From assembly GCF_037325665.1 (NCBI RefSeq), contig NC_090260.1:33266805-33330804 (forward strand): 64,000 nucleotides of DNA. The letters are read 5' to 3'. The DNA comes from Littorina saxatilis. Its lineage: Eukaryota > Mollusca > Gastropoda > Littorinimorpha > Littorinidae. How positions within the stretch are numbered: the stretch's first letter is position 1; each line of letters starts with the position of its first letter. Under the pieces are notes generated by a model, which was given only the letters and a program-made list of their open reading frames with translations, did no database searches and had not been told where the DNA came from. The position numbers and the translations under genes are program-made. Positions 55,588 through 64,000 of this stretch are shown here, in pieces.

Positions 55588-55910
55588 TCAGATTATCGCT
55601 TCTACATTTTATTGCACGTACTTGCCACTTGGCAATCTGAATTTCACACTGGAAGATGACAAATCGGTCTTGTGAGTTGAGAACCACATGTTCTTTGCCG
55701 ACAGAAATCACGATGGGACAAGATGCAGATTGTGTTGAAGAGATGTTTGCAGATTATCGCATCTAAATTTTATTGCTCAGATCAATGCACGTAGTTGGAG
55801 TAGATCTGAATTTCGCAATGGAATGACAAATCGGTCTTGTGAGTTGAGAATCACATGTTCTTTGGCGGCAGAAATCACTATGGGACAAGATGAGGATTGT
55901 GTTGAGGAGG
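55588..55910 (+). repeat. ~165-bp tandem duplication
   Basis: 'cagattatcgc', 'caaatcggtcttgtgagttg', 'cacatgttctttg' and 'gatgnnnattgtgttga' occur twice in the same order. It directly follows a family A copy. Confidence 0.8.
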
Positions 55911-56137
55911 TTAATACTGACTGACTTTAGATGAAGAGTTTCTAGACCTGGTTTTTGTAGAGAGGCATCATGATGATATCCTGTTTTTTTTTAACGTTCT
56001 TGGTGACAACGCGCCAGAATCGCACGAAGATCGAACTCTCGAAGAAAACAAGTTTATCGCTGAACATCGGAAATGTGAAAGTATTGCTCTTCCTGTCTGA
56101 TCAGTCAGTTAAATCTACAGGCTACATTATTGGGGCT

Positions 56138-56231
56138 GGGCCGCTATTGCGCGGGTCCGCTATTGCGCGAATCTAACCCTAACCCTAACCCTAAAGATTC
56201 GCGCAATAGCGGTCCCGCGCAATTGCGCGGG
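56138..56231. repeat. Hairpin with telomere-like (CTAACC)n loop
   Basis: The arms CCGCTATTGCGCGAATCT (about 56,158-56,175) and AGATTCGCGCAATAGCGG enclose a loop of about three CCCTAA units (aaccctaaccctaaccctaa). Outer GCGCGGG/CCCGCGC segments extend the pairing with a further duplicated 'cgctattgcgcg'. Confidence 0.85.
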
Positions 56232-56269
56232 CCGACCCCACATTATTTATCAGGTAACTTACCAAACCG

Positions 56270-56271
<2 letters not shown>

Positions 56272-56335
<64 letters not shown>
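56272..56335 (+). repeat. (TG)n microsatellite
   Basis: Pure TG tract. Downstream, 56,340-56,535, several cysteine codons and a gtgagt occur, but no convincing exon. Confidence 0.95.
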
Positions 56336-57504
56336 GTCGGATTACCACCATTAACGCATCCTGTTGGACTTTTCTACGTAACCTTAGTTACTATGCCTGC
56401 TGTGACATTCACGAGGATTATTGTGATTCTTGGACAATCGTGTGCCTGTGCTGGACTTGCATGAAGACAAACGGAGTCGGAACGGTATACGTGCTGCCAA
56501 GTGTGCACGCCCAGAGCGCAGTGTGAACCGAGAGTGAGTGTGTCATTGTGTGGAAGTTTTGCTTGATTGATTTATTCATGATTTAATTTGCTTTTTGGTT
56601 CAATAGAAAAATCTGTGTACGTTATACTTTGTATTATGTGGTGTGATTCGCCCGAGTGCGAGACCCCCATCCCCATGCCTCTGTGGCAGGGCCGGATCTG
56701 GGGGGGGGGGGGGGGGGTTCCTGGGTTCCGGACCCCCCCCCCCCCCCCCACCATCCCCTGGCCATCCGATGTACCTCTCAGAGAAAAAAAATATGTGGAC
56801 TTTTTAAGCTCTTCCCCCAACTCCCTTAGTTTATTTGGTCTTCTAAAACTATTTCAATTTATGAACCCCTGCCTTCAGTTGGAACCCCCCCCCCCCCCCT
56901 CAAACGAACTTGGTCCGGCCCTGTGTGGGTAGAATTGTATACTTGTGTGAGTGACGTGAGTGTGTAGATGAGAATGTGAAAGTTGTTTTGGACCCAGACA
57001 CACACAGCAGACTTCAACGCAACAGCTAAGTTTCAGCCTGACAAAGAAATTCGAGTGACACAGCTAAAGGCTGTACTTGTTATTTCTCTATTAAAACAAA
57101 TGTTTCAAGATCTTTAGGCCAAAACAAATAAATTGTCTGTTTCTAATAACATGGCTAAACAAAATAGGGTAGGTAGGTAGGGATTTTTTTTTTTGTTGCC
57201 AGGATAGAATTCTTGATAATAACTAAATAACACAAAGGGACAATTTAAGACTCGCTATAGATAGATTTATACAAAATTAAAACAAATGTGACAAAGGATA
57301 TAAAATGATTGTTCTACCTGGTCTGGAATCTTCAGTAGTAATTGCATAAAAAAGTCTGATATATCAATTATCATGTTAACTTTTTCTTAAAATGGGTGCG
57401 TTAAATCCTAGTCGGTTTGTTTTTAATGGACTAAGCAATCAATCCTTGGACTGACAGAAAAGATGTATTTTAAAAATGTCCAGTTGCTGAAAATTACTTA
57501 TTTT

Positions 57505-59080
57505 TCTAATTGGAAGAGAATATGCACTTTTTTGTGTTCAAATGGGTAGGGGGGAGGGGGGTAGTAAAAGGATCACAGTTCAAGATTGTGCGCGACAAGA
57601 GGTGTGTTTCTTTTAACTGTGATGAAGAGGGATAACTCAACTTGGTATCTAACACTATTTCTGAACACTGTAACCACTGTAACCACTTTAGCACTTTTAA
57701 TTTATTTTTTCTGTCTTCCAAACGTCTAATTCAGCTTCAAAAATGAGAAAAAAAAGTGTGTTTTTTCTGAAGTCAACAACTAAATCACTATGTTGGATAG
57801 TCTATTTTGCTTCCCTATTTTCTTCTTAAGTTTTTGATCATCTGATTACCTTGCTTTTCTATTTGGAAGATAATATGCACTCTTTTCTGAAAAATGGGTA
57901 GGGGGTGGGGGTAGTAAAAGCATCACAGTTCATGATTTTGCGCGACAAGAGGTGTGTTTCTTTTTACTGTGATAAAGAGGGATAACTCAACTTGGTATTT
58001 AAAACTATTTCTAATTAATGTAACCACTTTAGCACTTTTAATTTATATTTTTCTATCTTCCAAGCTTTAAATTCAGCTTATAAAATTAGTAAAAGGGTGT
58101 TTTTTTTCTGAATTCACCAGTTAAATCACTCTGTTGGATGTTCTTTTTTGCTTCCCTATTTCTGTTCTGAAGTTTTTTGATCATCTGACTACCTTGCTTT
58201 CCTATTTGGAAGATAATATGCACTCTTTTCTGAAAAATGGGTAGGGAGTGGCGGTAGTAAAAGCATCACAGTTCAAGATTTTGCGCGACAAGAGGTGTGT
58301 TTCTTTTAACTGTGATAAAGAGGGATAACTCAACTTGGTATCTAACACTATTTCTAAACACTGTAACCACTTTAGCACTTTTAATTTATATTTTTCTGTC
58401 TTCCAAGCTTTAAATTCAGCTTATAAAATGAGTAAAAAGGTGGTTTTTTTCTGAATTCACCAGTTAAATCACTCTGTTGGGTGTTCTATTTTGCTTCCCT
58501 ATTTCTGTTCTGAAGTTTTTGATCATCTGATTACCTTGCCTTTCTATTTGGAAGATAATATGCACTCTTTTCTGAAGAATGGGTAGGGGGTAGGGGTAGT
58601 AAAAGGATCACAGTTCAAGATTTTGCCCGACAAGAGGTGTTTCTTTTAACTGTGATGAAGAGGGATAACTCAACTTGGTATCTAACATTATTTGTCAACG
58701 CTGTAACCACTTTTGCACTTTTAATTCATTTTTTTCTGTCTTCCAAGCTTTAAATTAAGCTTATAAAATAAGTAAAAAAGTGTTGTTTTTTCTGAATTCA
58801 CCAGTTAAATCACTATGTTGCATGTTCTATTTTGCTTCCCTATTTCTGTTCTTAAGTTTTGATCATCTGACTACCTCGCTTGTCTATTTGGAAGATAATA
58901 TGCACTCTTTTCTGAAAAATGAGTAGGGGGTGGGGGTAGTAAAAGCATCACAGTTCAAATTTTTGCGCGACAAGAGGTGTATTTGACTATCTTTTAAAAT
59001 TGGTGAAGAGGGATAACTCAACTTGGTATTTAACACTATTTCTGAACACTGTAACCACTTTAAAGTGTGTCTAAACCCTG
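57505..59080 (+). repeat. ~345-bp tandem array, about 4.5 copies
   Basis: The landmark 'ttggaaga(t/g)aatatgcac' occurs at about 57,510, 57,862, 58,205, 58,548 and 58,888, with periods of 352, 343, 343 and 340. Each unit contains 'gcgacaagaggtg', 'gagggataactcaacttgg' and 'ccagttaaatcac'. It ends in unique sequence about 750 bp before the first recognised exon of the P2X7-domain gene. Confidence 0.95.
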
Positions 59081-59825
59081 CAAGTACAGGTTTGAGTGTG
59101 TGTAGAGGGGTTCCAGTTACGACATTTTTCTGCACTTTAACCGCTCTGCGCTCAGCCGTTCGCCAACTGGCATGCGTACTAAATTTGCTCATCCGGACTT
59201 TGCCGAGAAAACCCGAGAACTCCCGACGCGCCTGCAAGTGCCTGTGACGTAGACATGGGAAGAGAGCACAATGGACGACAGTCGTGGCGCACAAAACGTG
59301 GTGAACCACAATCGTGTTGTTCCATACAATGTTCGAGCCTCCAGCTCGAGAACATGGGGGGAACTTGGAGGAAAATCATGTAGCTAACAACAACGGCATC
59401 ATTAATCGCCTTGGGAATACAGAATGGTGAGTTACGAAGTAGAGGTTTATTTTGGGTACACGCAACCAAGGAAAGGAAAATATGACCAAATGTGTCAAGC
59501 TTCTAGATCTAGATCTGAAGCTGCGTTTGTATACCTTTTGTGTGGGTGTTTGTGTTCGTGAACTAGGCCTCCAAAATGAACATTTTACAGAAGCAAACTC
59601 ACTTAGATCGGCACGAACGAAGTTTTGACGAAGGCGAATTTGGAAGTCCCGTGTGTTTACATTTTGAGTGGGGGGGTCACTGACGAGAAAAGTGGCAATT
59701 TACATTTTTATAACTAATCTTATTGTTTCTTTCCAATGAAATCTAAGAATACTTCCCACGTCTGTGCATTCGCAACACTCAGTCGGATGGAGACGGCAAG
59801 TGAAGTTTGTTTGTGATACTTTCAG

Positions 59826-59921
59826 GTGTGAATGTGGCAACTGTGTGGAGATGCAGAAAGTGGAGGAATGCAACTGCTGCACAGAGTCTACACAAATTAT
59901 GGAGAAGCTGAACAGTCGCAG
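59826..59921 (+). CDS. P2X7-type cytoplasmic (ballast) domain gene, exon with zinc-binding cysteines
   Basis: Acceptor tactttcag, donor gtatgt. Encodes CECGNCVEMQKVEECNCC, then TESTQIMEKLNSR. The Cys pattern CxCxxC...CxCC matches the start of the P2RX7 C-terminal domain (human P2X7 has a CRCGKC ... CC arrangement), which binds a dinuclear zinc centre. No channel segments are nearby, so this is the stand-alone form of the domain seen in many invertebrates. The upstream coding exon is not identified. A candidate 5' exon around 59,248-59,400, ending before gtgagt, does not read open throughout. Host role is unknown. Confidence 0.85.
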
Positions 59922-60174
59922 GTATGTATTTTTTTCACTTAGCATGTTATTGGTTTGGAAGATTAAGGTTATCCTCATTATTTATTTAAATTATGTTTAT
60001 ATTTATTGAAAAGAGCAAAGGAAAAGTGTGAATATTTTGTAACATAGATGCAGAGGTTATTCATTACTATTACAAGTATGTAAAACCTTAACTTCATAGT
60101 GGCGATTAGAAGTTTGTTTCTTATACTAAGGTTTTAGTTAACAATAAGTTATAACAATACTCTTATGTTTGCAG

Positions 60175-60312
60175 ACCTCCCGAAAAACCTGGCATTACAT
60201 GCATCACGCAGCTCCCATCCTTTGAAAGCGTCTGTCTGAACCCAGATGTGCTGGAGACAGCATACTACCAGTACCGGGAGGAGCATGGGACTTTACAGGC
60301 CACTCTTGAGGA
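60175..60312 (+). CDS. P2X7-type ballast domain gene, middle exon
   Basis: Acceptor atgtttgcag, donor gtaagt. Phase joins the previous exon exactly (AG|A). Encodes PPEKPGITCITQLPSFESVC, then LNPDVLETAYYQYREEHG. The CIT and VCL...VL..AYY segments match the central part of the P2RX7_C family. The 138-bp exon and good splice sites indicate an intact gene. Confidence 0.88.
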
Positions 60313-60610
60313 GTAAGTGACACATTTCAGGTGTTTGGATAAGCTTTATTTGTTCGCGTAAACTGATGCTATTCTGGAAATGTACCATTTGTTTGCAAAC
60401 ACCTCGAGGTTTGAACACCTCAAGGTTTGTTCCACATGACATACAAACATAACCCGAACACCCATTCCTTCACACACCAAGTCCTGAAGAATACGATGAC
60501 AGCAGCATTCTTTTAATGTGCAGGTGTAAAGCAATCCTTGATGTTCATCTCTAAATAAATATTTTAACAATATTGAAAATGTGTCCATTAATAAAAACAA
60601 AACAAAACAA

Positions 60611-61412
60611 GAAGGGCAAAGCCCATACGACTCACATGCTTGACCTTGACCTTTACATGACCTTGACCTTCAGGGTCAAGGTCAAATAACTAAACCTAGC
60701 AATGACATCATACACTAAGAACTGCTTTACACATTTTTCCTACCAAAATACATGTGACCTTGACCCAAGGTCATCCAAGGTCATGCAACACAAAGCTGTT
60801 AATTCAAGACATAGGAAGTACAATGGTGCTTATTGGCTCTTTCTACCATGAGATATGGTCATTTTTAGTGGTTCACTACCTTATTTTGGTCACGTTTCAT
60901 AAGGGTCAAAGTGACCTTGACCTTGATCATATGTGACCAAATGTGTCTCATGATGAAAGCATAACATGTGCCCCACATAATTTTTAAGTTTGAAACAGTT
61001 ATCTTCCATAGTTCAGGGTCAAGGTCACTTCAAAATATGTATACAATCCAACTTTGAAGAGCTCCTGTGACCTTGACCTTGAAGCAAGGTAAACCAAACT
61101 GGTATCAAAAGATGGGGCTTACTTTGCCCTATATATCATATATAGGTGAGGTATTAAATCTCAAAAACTTCAGCGAAAATGTGAAAAATGGTCGTTTTTA
61201 AGACAACAATTACGGCCCCTGTGACCTTGAACTTGAAGTGAGGTCAAGTTGCCGCACATGTTTTTTGAGATCTTGTAACCATACACCATCAGGCCACATC
61301 AGGTGTTGATAGACTTAATAGTGTCCAAGAAAATCCAACGTTAAAGTTGTCCGGACGGACGGACGACTCGGGTGAGTACATAGACTCACTTTTGCTTCGC
61401 ATGTGAGTCAAA
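60611..61412 (-). mobile_element. Interspersed element, family B, copy 2 (nuclear-receptor half-sites)
   Basis: Reverse copy of the element at 44,493: it shares the 'gagtcac/gtgagtc' ends, the GTCCGGACGG block (61,352-61,365), 'taacgttgga' and the 'gcccttcttg' end. It contains many TGACCTTGACC and CAAGGTCA sites in both orientations (for example 60,640-60,690, 60,750-60,785 and 61,070-61,085). It lies in the intron of the P2X7-domain gene. Confidence 0.75.
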
Positions 61413-61461
61413 AACCATTAAATTTTAAAATCACACACAAGTGCAGGCAAGATATAATGTA

Positions 61462-61811
61462 CATATGTGTCAGGCAGTATATTTTGACTTATAACTTCAT
61501 TTGTGTCCTATAAAAGCTAACAATTCAATGACACTGACTTGTGACAGCATACCAAAAATGCAGTGAGCTTAGTTAACACTAATAACAGTATTCTTCCAAG
61601 CCAACATTGGCTACAAAACGGCCCATGACAGTACAGTTTTCATAAGCCAATTAAAACTTGCCATACAAACAATAGGCACTTTAATGAAGCATATTTTAAC
61701 AAATAATAAGCAGGCAACTGATTCCTGCACAGGCACATGAAAAGATTATTCTTTTAAAGGACACAAACAAATGAAGTTATAAGTCAAAATATACTGCCTG
61801 CCACACATATA
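61462..61811. mobile_element. Inverted-repeat element (~350 bp) in the intron
   Basis: The left arm 'ggcagtatattttgacttat' plus 'aacttcatttgtgtcct' at 61,472-61,510 is mirrored at 61,758-61,801. Arms are about 45-50 bp and the centre about 250 bp. No coding frame. Confidence 0.8.
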
Positions 61812-62182
61812 CTAATACACAACAGTAAATACTTTTTTTTATCCTCGGATCTCTCCACACTGAAGTCCAGAAGTCTGTCATAGCTTAATTACACACTCTG
61901 CGTGAAACAAGATATTAAAACATAATGCTGGGAAGAACAAAACTATTTTGTAAAGTACATTTTCAACATAAATAGCTAGGTAAAATAACAGATTTACAGG
62001 GATCTTGTCATACTGGAACGCACAAGACAATATCACACACATACTCATAATTGAAAGAAGCCATTCTATCCATCCCACTGTATTAACGGGGAACAAGTGT
62101 TCCTCCCTCGACACCTTTTGCACGAACACCATGACGGAGTACGCAACAAACCCTCATGTCAGATTCTTTTATTATTTTCCAG

Positions 62183-62345
62183 GAAGTACCGCTACATAGC
62201 ATACAGACAGCTGGTGAGGTGGTGTCATGGTGTGCTAGGGAGGAAAGTGAGGATACCTCTACCTTCTTGTGCAGTACAGGCCATCAGAGATGCATTCCCT
62301 GATGAGGGTACATACAGAGGTTTTGAGTGGCCGCAGCTGGAATGA
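62183..62345 (+). CDS. P2X7-type ballast domain gene, last exon
   Basis: Acceptor tattttccag; the GA|G codon joins the previous exon in phase. Encodes KYRYIAYRQLVRWCHGVLGR, then KVRIPLPSCAVQAIRDAFPD and EGTYRGFEWPQLE with a stop at 62,343-62,345. The AYR...W, LPSC, IR..FP and Y.GF positions match the end of human P2X7. Stopping just after YxGF is the family's usual end. The last stop is 133 bp from the stop of the convergent transposase-like gene. Confidence 0.9.
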
Positions 62346-62392
62346 AAATGGTAACATGAAAATGTATTTGTAATCCAATGTGTCACTTAAAA

Positions 62393-62398
62393 AATAAA
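62393..62398 (+). terminator. Polyadenylation signal AATAAA
   Basis: AATAAA 48 bases after the P2X7-domain stop codon, in an A-rich stretch. It is suitably placed for the 3' end of that gene. Confidence 0.6.
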
Positions 62399-62478
62399 AG
62401 AGAAAATGCTATAATCCCTTGCAATAGCATTTTGTTCTGTACTGTCGTTGATGTCAACATCAGTGGAAAAATTTGAGA

Positions 62479-62654
62479 TCAGTTAGGGTATCTCGTACTG
62501 TATGTTGCAGCAGCTTCTTCTCTGGATGGGTGGTGATGGGAAGCGGCCAAGAAGTCTGGTTTGTCACGAAATTTCTCCGGGAGGGAAGCTTCTAAGGCCC
62601 CTGGATCCTCTGTCAGGTTTTCAAAGAGATGTTCAAGCAATCTTGAAACGTAAC
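62479..62654 (-). CDS. Transposase-derived gene (Kolobok/IS1595-like), last exon
   Basis: Minus-strand terminal exon with acceptor tttacag. In phase with the exon at 62,963-63,111 (G|GT gives GYV). Encodes GYVSRLLEHLFENLTEDPGA, then LEASLPEKFRDKPDFLAASH, and ends at a TGA (62,479-62,481). The (F/Y)GYV..LL segment is the usual tail of this family. The convergent neighbour is the P2X7-domain gene. Confidence 0.75.
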
Positions 62655-62962
62655 CTGTAAATGTAACAGTGGATAGCTCACGATGAGATAATCATGAACA
62701 GGCATTATCAGTACTCAACCAAGTTCATGCTTTCAGAAATGCATATAAGGAAGAATGCTGCAGTTCTAGCGGTTACCCACAGTAAATGAAATATTTCTCT
62801 CTCTCTATTTTTTCCGCTGCAGTTGTGTGCGTGTTCACATGTGTAAATTGCCAGAATTCCGACAGAAAATATAGGTATGAGAAAAGAAGAGTATCTTCAC
62901 TTATGTGTGTGTGTGTGTATGCTAAAAACCAGCAGTCAGTTGTTACCCTGCATGTCACTTAC

Positions 62963-63111
62963 CATAAGTTGGTGGCCCTTTGGACTTCCTCACACTGTAT
63001 TCTCCTTTCTTTGCTTTTGGGAATGTGACGATCAACTTCAGATTTCCTTCCTCATCAACCGCATCACCTCTGTCCCCATTTTCGTTATAATGCAGAGCGG
63101 CAAGGAACAGC
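62963..63111 (-). CDS. Transposase-derived gene, internal exon with LAALHYNEN
   Basis: Acceptor ctgttttcag, donor gtaagt. Encodes LFLAALHYNENGDRGDAV, then LKLIVTFPKAKKGEYSVRKS. The R-LxLAALHxNEN-xxR segment followed by a basic FPKxKKG is the strongest signature of a protein family I know from many animal genomes and believe to derive from Kolobok/IS1595-type transposases. No stop codons are in the exon and both splice sites are consensus. Confidence 0.8.
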
Positions 63112-63470
63112 CTGAAAACAGGCTACAAATTAATATGCACAGAATCAATCACTCCCATTCATAATTCCACACTTGAATATAAATATATATATTCATATTA
63201 CCTTATATCTTTTAATATCAATAAAAATGGATGTAAGTGTGTTTGTCTGTCTGTGGTGGTAAGCGGCAAGAGCAAAATATTGTGCATGCACACTGCCAGG
63301 GAGCCATATATATGTGCACCCCTTAGTTTTTCAATTTTTTGTTTCCTTTCCCTTATGATAAACTTTAATATAATATAATAAGCCCTTTCTTCCCTCCTGT
63401 CTCTGTGTCTCCCTCACCCTCTCTGTCTCTCTCATACTCTCACCAATCTTTAAAGAAGAGCGATGTTTAC

Positions 63471-63641
63471 CTGCAGTACATTCCTAAGTGTGAGAAGGAG
63501 GTGTGTTAGGGCAAAAACTCAGCATGAGGCTGTGGAACGCCTCCAGGCAGGAAGTTTGATGGATTGGTGACAGCTTCTGCACATCCTTCCTGAGGAACTT
63601 GTTGTCCAGCACTCGAGATAGGGCTCCAAATTCTGTGGATT
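63471..63641 (-). pseudogene. Transposase-derived gene, internal exon with a one-base frame break
   Basis: Acceptor acattgcag, donor gtaaac. Encodes ESTEFGALSRVLDNKFLRKD, then VQKLSPIHQTSCLEAFHSL and MLSFCP. The HQTS.LE.FHSL segment is the family hallmark. After FCP, a missing base near 63,505-63,508 (minus CCTAACACACC) moves the reading out of phase. In the shifted phase HTSFSHLGMYCR follows and joins the next exon correctly. This is either a disabling mutation or a sequence error. Confidence 0.75.
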
Positions 63642-63793
63642 CTGCAATGTAAACAAGTTGAGTTTTAACGTTACATTCCTTGGTTACATTCTAGACAGAA
63701 TTTACTATTTAGGAGTTTATAGTTTTTCCAATGATTCTTATATTTCTTTAAGCATTAAATTTTGCTTTATGAATATTGCACACACAAACTCAC

Positions 63794-64000
63794 CTGGAGC
63801 AAACCAGTCTTTGTCTCTGGCTTCGTCCAAGAGTGGTGCATGCTCACAGGCTGGGAACAAGTCTCCGTGGTCATGGTGCTTATTGACCAGATGGTTCAAG
63901 AGACTGTCCCACTTGGCCAGCATCATCTGTCCATCTCCGTCAGGTGTGGAGGCAGCAACCCAATGCAGGTGGTTGATTATGGACTTGCGCCAGTCCCCAA
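63794..64000 (-). CDS. Transposase-derived gene, exon running off the window
   Basis: Donor gtgagt at 63,793, phase 1, matching the next exon (G|AA). Encodes GDWRKSIINHLHWVAASTPD, then GQMMLAKWDSLLNHLVNKHH and LFPACEHAPL. W(R/K)KSIINHL.W...TP.GD...KW.S..NH...H, with spaced Cys/His, is the core of the same transposase-derived family. The N-terminal part, including the first catalytic residues, lies beyond 64,000. The gene is therefore partial here. Confidence 0.8.

Noticed and set aside
56340-56535. Possible sixth cysteine-module exon
   Set aside because: Cysteine codons and a gtgagt are present (YTCCQVCTPRAQCEPR), but the only usable acceptor gives an asymmetric phase, unlike the five accepted exons.
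59248-59405. Candidate first exon of the P2X7-domain gene
   Set aside because: ATG codons and a gtgagt donor exist, but both ATG frames meet a stop before the donor.

Overview
The window is animal nuclear DNA, most likely from a marine caenogastropod mollusc (a periwinkle-like snail). That assignment is an inference. It rests on spliced, cysteine-rich host exons, on dense (CA)n, (GA)n and minisatellite DNA, and on short repeat families I associate with Littorina-type genomes, including a tRNA-headed SINE and a retroposon ending in aaataaagaaagaaa. It was not tested by any search. A 200-base run of N at 7,599-7,798 is an assembly gap.

Layout. 1-19 kb is gene-poor and holds simple repeats, copies of an ~860-bp non-autonomous DNA element, a decayed Tc1 element (13.0-14.4 kb), a small inverted-repeat element (14.4 kb) and a three-level nest of insertions (17.4-19.1 kb). 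From 19.7 to 53.6 kb five small plus-strand exons appear (19,729; 44,006; 47,313; 52,892; 53,437). Each is flanked by AG/GT, has a length divisible by three, is in phase 1-1 and encodes a short cysteine module of EB/EGF type. They probably belong to one secreted or surface protein gene with very large introns.

The 24-kb intron after the first of these exons carries a CR1/L2-type LINE (21.4-25.5 kb, minus) and a whole-looking Polinton-like element (26,309-41,293). The Polinton has ~207-bp terminal inverted repeats differing at about three positions and a 5-bp target duplication. It encodes a B-family DNA polymerase, an integrase, a packaging ATPase, capsid-type proteins and several conserved but unassigned proteins. 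It sits inside a retroposon that has its own 13-bp target duplication, and that retroposon sits in what looks like a LINE tail. A related copy of the retroposon without the Polinton lies at 11.68-12.16 kb in the same window and shows the empty site.

From 42 to 57 kb there are a second Tc1 element with clear ends, a SINE split by another element, RTE and L2 LINE fragments, foldback elements, a hairpin with a telomere-like loop, and more microsatellite DNA. From 57.5 to 59.1 kb there is a ~345-bp tandem array. The right end (59.8-64 kb) holds two convergent spliced genes with 133 bp between their stop codons. The plus-strand gene encodes a stand-alone P2X7-type cytoplasmic (ballast) domain without the ion-channel part. 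The minus-strand gene encodes the C-terminal part of a protein family I recognise as Kolobok/IS1595-like transposase-derived, with one apparent frame break. This pair may be a two-gene mobile unit or its domesticated descendant, and is the observation I would most like to see tested.
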